Part shown: positions 1 through 8,839 of the stretch, piece after piece | Position numbering within the stretch: position 1 is the first letter of the stretch | Layout of the letters: each line of letters starts with the position of its first letter | NCBI RefSeq assembly: GCF_000293805.1 | Contig: NZ_AMBZ01000003.1 | Span: 496,001-560,000, forward strand | Direction of reading: 5' to 3' | DNA length: 64,000 nucleotides | Source of the DNA: Paenibacillus alvei DSM 29 | GTDB lineage: Bacteria; Bacillota; Bacilli; Paenibacillales; Paenibacillaceae | Translations under genes and position numbers: made by a program | Notes under the pieces: generated by a model | Told to the model about the DNA's origin: nothing | The model's database searches: none | The model's input: only the letters and a program-made list of their open reading frames with translations

Positions 1-64
1 AGCATTCGTTGGTGGCCCGAAAGAGCGAAGATAACAAACTCTATAAACAAAGTTAAAAATCACA

Positions 65-526
65 TTAGAATTTATCAATAATCCATCTGCTAATGTATAG
101 CAATAGAGCGGTTATACCGGCAGCCATTAATGGCCCTACCGGTATGCCGCGCAGTAGGACGATCCCGATGATTGAACCGGCTACAAGGCCGACAATCATT
201 TGTGGATCGTTTTTTAGTAATTCCAAACCTTTGCCATTCATAGAGGTAGCAATGGCGCCGCCCGCAAGAGCCATCATGCCCGGCCAAGAGGATAGCGCGG
301 ACCATAGGTCATGGGTGGTGATCCGTTCTGCGGCAAAAGGGACGAGCACGGCAATCGTAAGAAATAACAGCCCGAATTCCAACCCCCTACGTTCAATAGT
401 AGGGAGATAGCGCTCCAAGTGGACAAGCTTAACGATGAGCAGAATACAGGCAGCAGTTGTAATAATTGAAGATCGGCTGATGAGACCTATGAGGATGAGT
501 GTTACGAGTACGAATTCACCATTCAT
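65..526 (-). CDS. UPF0756 (DUF441) membrane protein
   Basis: A 153-residue, very hydrophobic protein with about four to five membrane segments: residues 5-35, 50-65, 80-97, 110-127 and 130-150. The pattern of short glycine-rich loops ([16 protein letters not shown]) and the near-complete lack of soluble domain match the UPF0756/DUF441 family (YtwI in Bacillus), which has no assigned function. An AGAGGAG ribosome site lies just upstream of the ATG on the minus strand. It stands alone, separated from the comB gene by about 130 bases. Confidence 0.85.
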   Translation of the reverse strand: MNGEFVLVTLILIGLISRSSIITTAACILLIVKLVHLERYLPTIERRGLEFGLLFLTIAVLVPFAAERITTHDLWSALSSWPGMMALAGGAIATSMNGKGLELLKNDPQMIVGLVAGSIIGIVLLRGIPVGPLMAAGITALLLYISRWIIDKF

Positions 527-660
527 GTATCATGCTCCTCTGGAGAGAGTTGTTCACACTATCGCGCATATGTACAGCGGTCATTTTCAATGTATGAACA
601 AGCCCCTCTGCTTTAGAACATGGACTGGCTGTCATCAAGTTCAAGTTCTCAATTGTAAGG

Positions 661-1388
661 CTACTCGAAAAGGAACGGCTTCATTGTGTGATTTTCTGTG
701 AGGATGGGAACGAGTGTATATGCATTGACGGATGAACAGAACTCGACATCTTTCGCAAAGCCAAGTTTACATAATCTTTTGCCGCCGGAACATTGGTGAA
801 GCGCCTCTGGTATGCGATCTGCATAAAATTGATAGGAGCTGTAGACGGTATATCCAATATCGTTCACGGTTAGATCGCTCCAGCTGCCAATACAACGTTG
901 AAGCTCAGTGATAATAAGACCTGCACATAGACCATCCTCGAAGGCAAATTCATCCTGCGCCCCAGAGCAGAGCAATGCGACATCTTTGCGCAGCTTACAG
1001 GCGGCATATGCGGTCGCTTGTGCATTAATGATAGCTCCGGCCAATATATAATCTGCCTTCAATGCTTTTTGGATGGCCCTCGTACCATTCGAGGTTGTCA
1101 GCACGACTCGTTTACCCTCGATGTCGTTCGTCATATATTCATAAGGGGAGTTCCCAGCAGCGAATCCTGTTATTTTTTGCAGAATCGTTCTCCGCCTAAT
1201 ACATCCTCGTCTTTCGCAATTTGTTTCGCTAGAGATACCGTATCAACGGGAACGACACCGCTGGCGCCATGCTGGAGTGCTGTCACGATTGTACTTGTTG
1301 CACGCAGTACGTCGATTACGATTACTGTCCGGTGCGTCAAGTCAATGACTCGAGCTTCGTTTACGCTAGGGATGACATCGATGTGCAT
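661..1388 (-). pseudogene. comB: 2-phosphosulfolactate phosphatase, frameshifted
   Basis: ComB hydrolyses phosphosulfolactate to sulfolactate, a compound known from Bacillus spores, and needs Mg2+. The N-terminal part (MHIDVIPSVNEARVIDL, VIDVLRATSTIVTAL) and the C-terminal part (VLLTSGNGTR-like segment, GAQDEFAFEDGLCAG) are both typical, but they lie in different frames. The reading frame breaks at a run of six T (1173-1178, minus-strand A6). One added base joins GGERFCKK to ITGFAAGNSPYEYMTND and restores a protein of about 242 residues. I chose the ATG at 1388 because a strong AGAGGGGGG site precedes it. It follows comA by about 40 bases, so the two are probably cotranscribed. The break may be sequencing error or true loss. 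Confidence 0.8.
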
Positions 1389-1430
1389 GTTGGTTCCCCC
1401 CTCTTTTTTATTGTTCTCATTTATCAACCA

Positions 1431-2252
1431 TTAGATCATGTAATGAGACTGAACCATGGCACTCATCGTGTCTGAACGGAGCCCTCTGCGCAGTGCTTCG
1501 AAGGCAAGAATATCATGTGGAGATACGTTGCCGATATTCGCATCTAGACCAATGGTTCGTAAGATTTCGACCTGTTGGTCCTTCTGTGGTGCTTCCCACA
1601 TCAATCGATTAGGCGTGTGAACTGATGCAGCAATCTGTTGGACTAGTGTGGTGTCACAACTACCGACGCAATCAAATACGCCTACTCCCACACCGGATTC
1701 TCTTCCTTCTAGTGTCATCCATTCCGCTCCGTGTGCTAGATCTTCTGAAAATGTATTTACGATATCGTGAAGGACAAAGGGGGAGGAATTATCCTTTTTT
1801 CCATACTCTGTACAAACAAGAAGTCCTTCCTCGCAAGCGCGACGGATGAGTGCATTACGCTCCTTGCGTGACAAGGTGATTGTGCCGTCTGATACTTCAA
1901 CGCCAGTAAAACCAGTCTCTCTCATCATATGAAAAAAAGCATCTACCATGCCTTGCGCGACAGCAATTTCTAAAAACGTACCTCCGGGAATAACAATCAC
2001 ATTATGCCGAGCTGCTGCTTCAAGCTTAGCGCTTAGAAGTAAAGGGGGAGTGACAGCGGAGGTTCCGAACCCCAGTTTAATCACATCAATATGTTCGTGG
2101 GCAAGCTCCAGCATATCTGTAAACTCGTTGATTCCCATTCCTTTATCCATGACCATCGTCATTCCCGTGGTACGTGGCTTCGCATTGCGCATTCTGCTTG
2201 GATCACATAATTGACTCGGCCAACAGCCAACTTGATTGTCAGTGAAGCTCAT
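1431..2252 (-). CDS. comA: Phosphosulfolactate synthase
   Basis: ComA adds sulfite to phosphoenolpyruvate to give (R)-phosphosulfolactate. The 273-residue protein has the TIM-barrel family hallmarks: MVMDKGMG near residue 33, IDVIKLGFGTS near 56, VIVIPGGTFLE near 85, GVEVSDGTITL near 116, and EGRESG near 180. The start is supported by a GGGAG site. It is the first gene of a minus-strand pair with comB. In Bacillus subtilis the homologue YitD makes the sulfolactate stored in spores, which fits the sporulation genes next door; that role is inferred here. Confidence 0.9.
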   Translation of the reverse strand: MSFTDNQVGCWPSQLCDPSRMRNAKPRTTGMTMVMDKGMGINEFTDMLELAHEHIDVIKLGFGTSAVTPPLLLSAKLEAAARHNVIVIPGGTFLEIAVAQGMVDAFFHMMRETGFTGVEVSDGTITLSRKERNALIRRACEEGLLVCTEYGKKDNSSPFVLHDIVNTFSEDLAHGAEWMTLEGRESGVGVGVFDCVGSCDTTLVQQIAASVHTPNRLMWEAPQKDQQVEILRTIGLDANIGNVSPHDILAFEALRRGLRSDTMSAMVQSHYMI

Positions 2253-2487
2253 GGTTTACAATCTCCCTCATCTCATGAAGATAGTCAAACTATGAAGTCA
2301 ATATATGCATAACTTGCCTGACAGGTGCCTAGCTGCTTGGAGATGAGTCTAGTTTCATGCGATTGACTGCTCTAAACAAGTCTTACCCTGCATACAATGT
2401 GACAACGTGATGTTTGGACAGGCAGCATTTATTTTGATATGCAAAACGAAAGTCGAACTAGCAATATATGAACAGGAGGTGATAACG

Positions 2488-2757
2488 GTGACGATTGATA
2501 AATTCGTCGCAAGTATGGCAGGGCTGCGCATTATGTCTGGATGTTTGGAAATCGCTGCAGCCCTAATCATGTTGAAATTCAATGATGCGGAGAAGGCGCT
2601 GACAGTGAATTCATTGCTTGCACTGGTAGGGCCGCTTGTGCTTATTACAACGACAACGATTGGGCTAATAGGCATAGCCGATAAGTTGAATTGGACGAAG
2701 ATTGCATGGATCGTAGCTGGCGTTACTTGCTTATTGATTGGCATTTTGAAGAAATAG
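2488..2757 (+). CDS. yqhV: YqhV family (DUF2619) membrane protein
   Basis: A small protein of 89 residues with three membrane segments (about residues 5-25, 38-60 and 68-87). It is directly upstream of spoIIIAA, exactly where yqhV sits in Bacillus. The frame stays open for 27 codons further upstream, but I chose the GTG because AGGAGGTGATAA stands 5-6 bases before it and the resulting length fits the family (about 90 residues). The function is unknown. Its position suggests a sporulation-stage role, but the sigma-E promoter of the spoIIIA operon lies downstream of it. Confidence 0.85.
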   Translation: MTIDKFVASMAGLRIMSGCLEIAAALIMLKFNDAEKALTVNSLLALVGPLVLITTTTIGLIGIADKLNWTKIAWIVAGVTCLLIGILKK

Positions 2758-2789
2758 CAGTTGTGCATATGGTCAATCCTGTTCATGGT

Positions 2790-2818
2790 GCATATTTGCA
2801 GGACAAGGGTCATACATA
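2790..2818 (+). promoter_or_regulatory. Sigma-E type promoter of the spoIIIA operon
   Basis: GCATATT (2790-2796), a 14-base spacer, then CATACATA (2811-2818). This is very close to the known sigma-E consensus (KMATATT, 13-15 bases, CATACAMT). It sits about 70 bases before the spoIIIAA start, and spoIIIA is a known mother-cell sigma-E operon. Confidence 0.75.
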
Positions 2819-2887
2819 TGGGTTACACAAAGGTTGTACTCAATGCCCAATGAAATAACGATGATGAGCCAAGGAGGATGGGGGAAG

Positions 2888-3895
2888 ATGAACGCACACA
2901 GTTGGTCTGAGGTGCTGCCTCCTGCGCTGCGATCGATCTTAATGCGTCTGCCTGAGCGTATGCTGGATGAACTGGAAGAAGTAAGAGTTCGAGAAGAGCG
3001 TCCGCTTGAAGTTAGCACAATGGGTGAATTTCATTTTGTGACTAAGGACGGAACAGTGACGGATAAGCCTGATACAGCTTATCGGCCTAATCGTGAAGAC
3101 AGCCTTCAATTACTCGATTATGTAACGAATCATTCATTGTATACGATGGAGGAAGAACTGCGGCGAGGCTTCATTACAGTGGCCGGTGGACATCGAATTG
3201 GACTAGCAGGTCGGACAGTGCTGACGCAAGGCAGAGTGAGCCATCTTCGCGATATAACAGGCTTTAATTTGCGTATCGCCCGTGAGGTAGCTGGCATTGC
3301 AGATGAAATTATTCCGCAACTGCTCGATTTCGCTCATCGGACAATCTATAGCACACTCGTTGTGTCGCCCCCACAACATGGCAAGACTACCATGCTTCGC
3401 GACATGGCGCGTGCCGTTTCCTCTGGTTGTTGGAATCACCCGCAGGCGGTCTGGAAGGCGCTTAAAGTAGGAATTGTAGATGAGCGTTCTGAAATTGCAG
3501 GCTGTATGAAAGGGGTACCAAGCTATAATCTTGGCTATCGTACCGATGTCATTGATGGCTGCCCCAAGGCAGAAGGATTGATGATGTTTATCCGTTCTAT
3601 GTCTCCTGACGTGCTCGTTGTGGATGAGTTCGGCAGAGAAGAAGATTATGATGCGATGCAGGAGGCTATACATGCAGGTGTAAGGATGATTGCCTCTGTT
3701 CATGGCTCAGATGTAGAGGATATACTTCGCCGACCAGGCTTGGCTTCTTTGCTGGATGAAGGTGGATTCTCACGAATTGTAGTGCTGCGGCGGACGTCAA
3801 GGCAATGGCAGCGCAAAGTGTATGACGGCAAGTTGAGAGCGCTGCAGCCGGGTCTTGTGTCGAAAATACGGGGAGGAGGTGGCTGTCACGTATAA
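2888..3895 (+). CDS. spoIIIAA: Stage III sporulation protein AA (ATPase)
   Basis: This is the secretion-type ATPase of the mother-cell half of the SpoIIIA-SpoIIQ channel, which links mother cell and forespore after engulfment. A Walker A motif, SPPQHGKTTMLRD, lies near residues 160-172, and a Walker B motif, DVLVVDEFGRE, near 240. The frame is open upstream, but the ATG at 2888 has an AAGGAGG site ten bases before it and gives about 335 residues, close to the family size. It begins the eight-gene spoIIIA operon and overlaps spoIIIAB. Confidence 0.93.
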   Translation: MNAHSWSEVLPPALRSILMRLPERMLDELEEVRVREERPLEVSTMGEFHFVTKDGTVTDKPDTAYRPNREDSLQLLDYVTNHSLYTMEEELRRGFITVAGGHRIGLAGRTVLTQGRVSHLRDITGFNLRIAREVAGIADEIIPQLLDFAHRTIYSTLVVSPPQHGKTTMLRDMARAVSSGCWNHPQAVWKALKVGIVDERSEIAGCMKGVPSYNLGYRTDVIDGCPKAEGLMMFIRSMSPDVLVVDEFGREEDYDAMQEAIHAGVRMIASVHGSDVEDILRRPGLASLLDEGGFSRIVVLRRTSRQWQRKVYDGKLRALQPGLVSKIRGGGGCHV

Positions 3896-4412
3896 GTTGC
3901 TTGGAGCAGCGATTCTCATATCCGCTGCCGCTGGAATCGGATGGGTCCAAGCGGCTGCATATGCGGCAAGACCGAAGCAGCTGCGGCTTTTGCATCATGC
4001 GCTTGCAAGGTTGGAGACAGCCATCGTGTACGGACAAACCCCGCTCTCTACGGCATTTTATGATATTGCGCAACAAATGCCTGCCGCTTTACGTGATATA
4101 TTCATCAGCGCATCGAAGGCGATGGGACATTCGGCTGCATTTCCATTAACGGCGAGAGAAGCTTGGCAGCAGGCGTGGGATCACTATGGCAGCAATACTG
4201 CGCTTTCCAAGGAGGATTTGCGAATCGTTAAGGAGCTTGGGTATTCGCTTGGAATAAGTGACCGAGAGGATCAAAGTAAGCATATCAAGCTTGCCATCAA
4301 GCAGCTTGAGCAGGAGGAATGGAGCGCACGGGAGGATCATAGCCGATATGGCAAAATGACCCGCAGTCTTGGTGTGCTAGCTGGTTTGCTCGTCGTAATC
4401 TTGATGTATTGA
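3879..4412 (+). CDS. spoIIIAB: Stage III sporulation protein AB
   Basis: SpoIIIAB resembles the inner-membrane platform (GspF-like) component of secretion machines. About 177 residues: an N-terminal membrane anchor (YKLLGAAILISAAAGIG), a soluble central part with PKQLRLLHHALARLETAI and YGQTPL typical of the family, and a C-terminal anchor (SLGVLAGLLVVILMY). The start is not certain. The GTG at 3879 overlaps the GGAGGAGGT stretch, and a TTG at 3897 would begin right at LLGAAIL. It overlaps the end of spoIIIAA by about 17 bases, which suggests translational coupling. Confidence 0.9.
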   Translation: MAVTYKLLGAAILISAAAGIGWVQAAAYAARPKQLRLLHHALARLETAIVYGQTPLSTAFYDIAQQMPAALRDIFISASKAMGHSAAFPLTAREAWQQAWDHYGSNTALSKEDLRIVKELGYSLGISDREDQSKHIKLAIKQLEQEEWSAREDHSRYGKMTRSLGVLAGLLVVILMY

Positions 4413-4423
4413 GGTGCCAGAAG

Positions 4424-4627
4424 ATGAATGTAGATGTCAGCGCCATTTTTCAAATTGCCGGAATCGGAATTATCATCGCGATGATTCACACCGTGCTGAA
4501 GCAAATGGGAAAGGAAGATATGGCTCATTGGGTGACGGTCATCGGCTTTGTTGTGGTCTTGTTCATGGTCGTTCGCTTGCTGGATCACCTATTCCAAGAA
4601 ATCAAAACAATCTTCTTATTTCAATAA
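4424..4627 (+). CDS. spoIIIAC: Stage III sporulation protein AC
   Basis: A 67-residue membrane protein with two hydrophobic helices (residues 6-25 and 37-58), the usual SpoIIIAC size and layout (IFQIAGIGIIIAMIHTVLKQ, MAHWVTVIGF). It lies in the spoIIIA operon 11 bases after spoIIIAB. SpoIIIAC and SpoIIIAD are small integral membrane parts of the feeding-tube complex. I chose the ATG after GAGGTGCCAGAAG. Confidence 0.92.
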   Translation: MNVDVSAIFQIAGIGIIIAMIHTVLKQMGKEDMAHWVTVIGFVVVLFMVVRLLDHLFQEIKTIFLFQ

Positions 4628-4659
4628 AACTTTGGTAGGAACATAGGTCAGGTGATTTC

Positions 4660-5049
4660 ATGGAAATCATTCAAGTCGTAGGACTCGGGCTATTGGCGAC
4701 GATTCTTGTTTTAGTTGTCAAGGAGCAAAAACCGATGTTTGCATTTATCATCTCAACCTTTGCTGGAATTGCCGTCTTTCTGTTCCTTATCGGAAAGATT
4801 GAGGTTGTCATTCAAGTGCTGGAGGACTTGGCTGAACGGTCAGGCATACAGCCCATTTACTTGAAGACGATATTAAAAATGATTGGTATCGCCTACATCG
4901 CGGAGTTCGGTGCCCAAATTGTTCGGGATGCAGGACAAGATGGCATGGCGTCCAAGATTGAGCTCGCGGGGAAGGTACTTATCATGGTGCTGGCCATTCC
5001 GATTATTAGTGTCATTATCGAAACCGTGATGAAGCTGCTTCCTGCGTAA
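4660..5049 (+). CDS. spoIIIAD: Stage III sporulation protein AD
   Basis: A 129-residue integral membrane protein with four hydrophobic segments (about 2-18, 24-43, 66-90 and 105-126). Characteristic segments are YLKTILKMIGIAYIAEFG and DAGQDGMASKIELAGK. It matches the SpoIIIAD family in size, and its place between AC and AE is the conserved one. An AGGTGATTTC site precedes the ATG. Confidence 0.93.
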   Translation: MEIIQVVGLGLLATILVLVVKEQKPMFAFIISTFAGIAVFLFLIGKIEVVIQVLEDLAERSGIQPIYLKTILKMIGIAYIAEFGAQIVRDAGQDGMASKIELAGKVLIMVLAIPIISVIIETVMKLLPA

Positions 5050-5061
5050 GGTGGAGTGCGA

Positions 5062-6333
5062 ATGAACCGAATTCAATGCCAAGAACGACAGTGGATATTC
5101 CTTATTAGGAAGCGATCGTGGATGTTATTGCTGCTTTGCGTGTTGTTCGCCAGTATGGGCACGGCATTCGCTGATCCGACGTCAGAAGTCAAGCCGGTAC
5201 CGCAACAGATTCAAGAAGAAGGACGCCCGAAACCTGACGCGACAGCAGTATGGGTTGAGGAGCAGACGAAGCGATTGCAGACGGGAGAGGTTGAGCGTTA
5301 CTGGAACGATCTTTTGGTGAAGTATGGGGGTTACTTCCCTAGAGATTCAATGCCAGATTTCGTTGATTTGCTGCTTCCTGGTGGGGAAAAGTTGACGGTC
5401 AGCAATGTATTCAAGGCAATCGGAAAATTTATGCTGCAAGAAGTATTTATGAATGGCAAGTTGATTGTCACGATTGTCATACTCGTTGTATTCAGTATGG
5501 TGCTGGAAACGTTGCAAACCGCCTTTGAGCGCAATACCGTAAGCAAAATTGCCTACACGATTTCATATATGGTAATTATTATTCTTGCGATTAACAGCTT
5601 CCAAATCGCAATCGGATATGCCAAGGAAGCCATAACGAGCATGATTAACTTTATGATGGCGATGATTCCCCTGCTGCTGACCTTACTTGCTTCGATGGGA
5701 AGTATGGTGACAGTTACCGTTATGCATCCGCTCATTATTTTTATGGTGCATATGGTTGGAACGTTAATCTATGTTGGTGTATTTCCTCTCCTTTTCTTTT
5801 CGGCACTGCTGCATATCGTTAGCTCGATCTCTGACAAATACAAGGTAACACAGCTTGCTAATTTGATGCGCAGCATTAGTGTGGGTTTGCTCGGTGTGCT
5901 GCTGACGATATTTCTGGGCGTTATATCTGTTCAGGGAGCTACAAGCTCGGTTACTGATGGGGTATCGATTCGAACGGCTAAGTATATTACTGGTAATTTC
6001 GTTCCGGTCATTGGCCGCGCATTTTCGGATGCGACGGATACGGTGGTTTCAGCATCCCTGCTTGTAAAAAATGCGGTAGGGTTGTCAGGGGTCATTATAT
6101 TGCTATTCTTATGTGCATTTCCAGCCATCAAAATATTAACGCTTGCGCTAATCTATAACGCATCGGCTGCGATTATGCAGCCGTTGGGAGATTCTCCGGT
6201 GTTGGGATGTCTGAAAACGATTGGCAAGAGCATGATCTATGTATTTGCAGCTCTCGCTGCTGTCGGGCTAATGTTCTTTCTGGCCATTACGATTCTGATT
6301 ACGGCAGGCAATGTGACGGTGATGATGCGCTAG
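5062..6333 (+). CDS. spoIIIAE: Stage III sporulation protein AE
   Basis: The largest membrane protein of the SpoIIIA complex, about 423 residues. It has an N-terminal hydrophobic signal (residues 14-35), an extracytoplasmic stretch rich in charged residues, then seven or so membrane segments from residue 125 to the end. Conserved family parts include VLETLQTAFERNTVSKIAY, ALLHIVSSISDKYKVTQLA and QGATSSVTDGVSIRTAKY. The ATG at 5062 follows AAGGTGGAG at a normal distance and was preferred over a GTG two codons earlier. Confidence 0.93.
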   Translation: MNRIQCQERQWIFLIRKRSWMLLLLCVLFASMGTAFADPTSEVKPVPQQIQEEGRPKPDATAVWVEEQTKRLQTGEVERYWNDLLVKYGGYFPRDSMPDFVDLLLPGGEKLTVSNVFKAIGKFMLQEVFMNGKLIVTIVILVVFSMVLETLQTAFERNTVSKIAYTISYMVIIILAINSFQIAIGYAKEAITSMINFMMAMIPLLLTLLASMGSMVTVTVMHPLIIFMVHMVGTLIYVGVFPLLFFSALLHIVSSISDKYKVTQLANLMRSISVGLLGVLLTIFLGVISVQGATSSVTDGVSIRTAKYITGNFVPVIGRAFSDATDTVVSASLLVKNAVGLSGVIILLFLCAFPAIKILTLALIYNASAAIMQPLGDSPVLGCLKTIGKSMIYVFAALAAVGLMFFLAITILITAGNVTVMMR

Positions 6334-6357
6334 CATTGAGGAAACGGAGTGAACGCG

Positions 6358-7173
6358 ATGAGCTGGTTAAGTCAATGGATGAAAGAAATCATCATGATCA
6401 TCATGCTTGCTACGTTCATTGATCTGCTGCTGCCCAATCGCTCGATGCAGCGCTATGTCAAGCTAATGCTCAGTTTAATTATACTGCTAACCTTATTGTC
6501 ACCGGTACTGAAGCTGTTCGATGCGAAGCTAGCAGACCAATTGGCGAGTGAATGGAGCTCTTCGCTGTCTTCATCGTTGATTGCGGAGAGGGATCAGACA
6601 GCAAGCATCACGGAGATTCGCAGGAAGGGAGAACAGCTTGCTCGAGAACAGGAAGCGAGTGCACTCCGTCTAGCAGAATCGGAAATTGGAAATCAGATGA
6701 AGGAACAGCTTGCGCTCGCGTTCCGTCAAAGCGCTCAAAATAAGGATGGAATTGAGAATCGCACAGGAGAGGGACAGGTACAAGTGGAACAATTGCAGGT
6801 TAAGCTTGCACGCAATGCGAAGGGAGAACCGATCATTGAACGAATCGAATTGGCTCTTTCTGCTGGACAGGCTCCATCGTTTGTTGCTGAATCACCCGCA
6901 TTTGCGAACTCAGATAGCGGAGTGGAGTCTGTAAAGCCTATTCAGCGCATTCAAATTAATGCTGGATCGAGTATGCAGGAGAAACAGGATAGGGGACAGC
7001 CGCAGCAATCGAAGTCAATACCTGCTTCTGGCTATGCAGAGCAACTGGAGAAAGAGACCGAACAATATCGCAGCAGGATGGCTAATCAAGCAGTACGATC
7101 GTTAATGAGCTCTTGGATTGTGAATGCAGAAAAAATTAAGGTGGAATGGACGCATAAGGATTCGAAGCTATGA
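6358..7173 (+). CDS. spoIIIAF: Stage III sporulation protein AF
   Basis: SpoIIIAF forms part of the ring-building set of the SpoIIIA complex. Two N-terminal membrane helices (residues 8-25 and 35-55, MIIMLATFIDLLLPN) are followed by a long soluble domain. At about 271 residues it is longer than the roughly 205 of B. subtilis. The extra length is a polar, glutamine-rich linker around residues 180-240 before the conserved-looking end. A 137-base gap before spoIIIAG is unusual for this operon. Confidence 0.88.
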   Translation: MSWLSQWMKEIIMIIMLATFIDLLLPNRSMQRYVKLMLSLIILLTLLSPVLKLFDAKLADQLASEWSSSLSSSLIAERDQTASITEIRRKGEQLAREQEASALRLAESEIGNQMKEQLALAFRQSAQNKDGIENRTGEGQVQVEQLQVKLARNAKGEPIIERIELALSAGQAPSFVAESPAFANSDSGVESVKPIQRIQINAGSSMQEKQDRGQPQQSKSIPASGYAEQLEKETEQYRSRMANQAVRSLMSSWIVNAEKIKVEWTHKDSKL

Positions 7174-7310
7174 GGCAGAAACATTGAAATGTTTAGCTTG
7201 AACAGATTAGACCCAAAACTTTTTGAAAAATTAGCATATATTCCAAGCTCTCGCATATAGGTGAAATAGGACAAGTAAGACAAGTCCATTCGATTGCAAA
7301 GGAGTCGATC

Positions 7311-7979
7311 ATGTTGGCGAAATGGTTGCAGCAGATTGAATCGTGGATCGGAAAAGGCAGCAACGGCTCAAAGCGCATACGTTCGTTCCGCTGGCTGCTC
7401 CTGCTCGGTCTTGTCGGCGCAGCACTGCTACTTTTCGGCTCATTCCAACCGCAAGGAAGCGGCGGAGGATGGTTTGGGAGCAAGGGCAGCGCGGACAGAG
7501 AGCCGCCTACAGTCGGGGCCTTTGATTCGATGGACACCAAGAATTCATCTGATAAGGCTTCATCGAGTGTATTCGAGTCCATTGAGCAGTCATTTGAAGC
7601 ACGCGTCAAAAGCATTTTGGAAGAAATCGTCGGCGTCGGACAAGTTGATGTACTTGTCACTATCGATTCCACAGAGGAACTGATTGTTCAGCGCAACTTT
7701 AAAGACAATCAGCAGCAGACGGAAGAGACAGACGCGAACGGCGGAAAGCGGCACACCACCCAATATACGCGCGATGGACAGATCGTAACGCTGGAAGCCT
7801 CGGGCAATCAAGCTCCAATCGTGACGAAGCGCATTAAACCGAAGGTGCGCGGGGTTATTGTCGTTGCGAAGGGGGCGGAGAATGCGACGGTGAAGAAGAT
7901 GGTTGTTGATGCTGTTGAAAAAGGCTTGAACGTACCAGCATACCGAATTTCAGTCGTACCGCGCAAGATTGCTCAATAA
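7311..7979 (+). CDS. spoIIIAG: Stage III sporulation protein AG
   Basis: SpoIIIAG forms a large ring in the space between the mother-cell and forespore membranes. This 222-residue protein has one N-terminal membrane helix (residues 26-46), a linker, and the ring-building domain with VGVGQVDVLVTIDSTEE, GQIVTLEASGNQAP and KPKVRGVIVVAKGAEN, all typical of the family. AAAGGAG precedes the ATG. It is followed by spoIIIAH. Confidence 0.92.
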   Translation: MLAKWLQQIESWIGKGSNGSKRIRSFRWLLLLGLVGAALLLFGSFQPQGSGGGWFGSKGSADREPPTVGAFDSMDTKNSSDKASSSVFESIEQSFEARVKSILEEIVGVGQVDVLVTIDSTEELIVQRNFKDNQQQTEETDANGGKRHTTQYTRDGQIVTLEASGNQAPIVTKRIKPKVRGVIVVAKGAENATVKKMVVDAVEKGLNVPAYRISVVPRKIAQ

Positions 7980-8023
7980 GAATGGATTTGGATGATGAGA
8001 ATGAATATTAGGAGGGTAATGAA

Positions 8024-8778
8024 ATGAATACAAAAGACAGACGATATGGTTGGTATCTATGCTGAGTTTGATGGTTGTATTGTCCGCTTACTATTTATTC
8101 ACAGAAGACACATCGGCTCCGGCCAAACAAACGGTTGACAATGTACGTACAGAGCAAACGCTGAAGGGAGATGCGACAGAAGTTGGTCAGCTGCCCGAAA
8201 TTAAAGTGACTGAGGTATCTACAGGACATGGTGCTGATCCGAGTGCTACGGATAAGGATGGTGCCGCTTCAACTCAGGACAACGGCAGCCAAAATAACGC
8301 AACTGGCACTCCTGCAACCAATGGCAGTGGCACTGAAGCCGACGGTAAAAATACTGGAACAGATACTAGTGCGGCTGCCAAGGAAGACAAAGAAAAGGAA
8401 ATGCTGGATAAAATTGAAGCAGAGGGCGTTATGAAGCGAAGCACTATTGAGGAGCTGCAAATGCAGCGAGCTGAGAAGTATCAGCAAGAGATGGAGAAGC
8501 TAATGGGTGACCTTAACTCAACAAGCAGTGAGAAGACAGCTGCCGTTCATGATGAAATGGGCAAGCTGGAAGATCATGAAACAAAATTAGCGGCCCTGGA
8601 AACCGAGCTGCAAAAGCAATATCACAGCGCAGTTATTACACAGGATAACGATAAATATCAGGTGCTCGTACAAAGCAACAAACTGGAGGCTAAGGATGCT
8701 GTTGAGATTGTAGACAAAGTCATGAAGGATTTGAATGTGACGCAAGATAAAATTGTCGTAGAATATGTCAGTGAATAG
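8024..8778 (+). CDS. spoIIIAH: Stage III sporulation protein AH (start region frameshifted)
   Basis: SpoIIIAH binds forespore SpoIIQ to join the two halves of the channel. The single membrane helix (MLSLMVVLSAYYLF) and the C-terminal ring domain (residues about 145-250) are clear. The expected start, an ATG at 8024 behind AGGAGGG, runs into a stop after 13 codons. The membrane part is in another frame, reading KRQTIWLVSMLSL. Adding one A to the run of four at 8032-8035 joins them as MNTKKRQTIWLVSMLSL. Without it only a TTG near 8050, with no ribosome site, could start the protein. The central linker (residues 45-125) is rich in T, S, A, G and N. Confidence 0.85.
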
Positions 8779-8795
8779 CGAATAACCTCGAATCA

Positions 8796-8820
8796 AGCCC
8801 AGTTGCAAACTGGGCTCTTT
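8796..8820 (+). terminator. Terminator after spoIIIAH
   Basis: AGCCCAGTT (8796-8804) pairs with AACTGGGCT (8808-8816), followed by CTTT. It closes the spoIIIA operon. Confidence 0.75.
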
Positions 8821-8839
8821 CCATTTGGAACGATTATGT

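Noticed and set aside
1..64. Partial gene at the left edge
   Set aside because: No open frame of convincing composition in either direction in these 64 bases.
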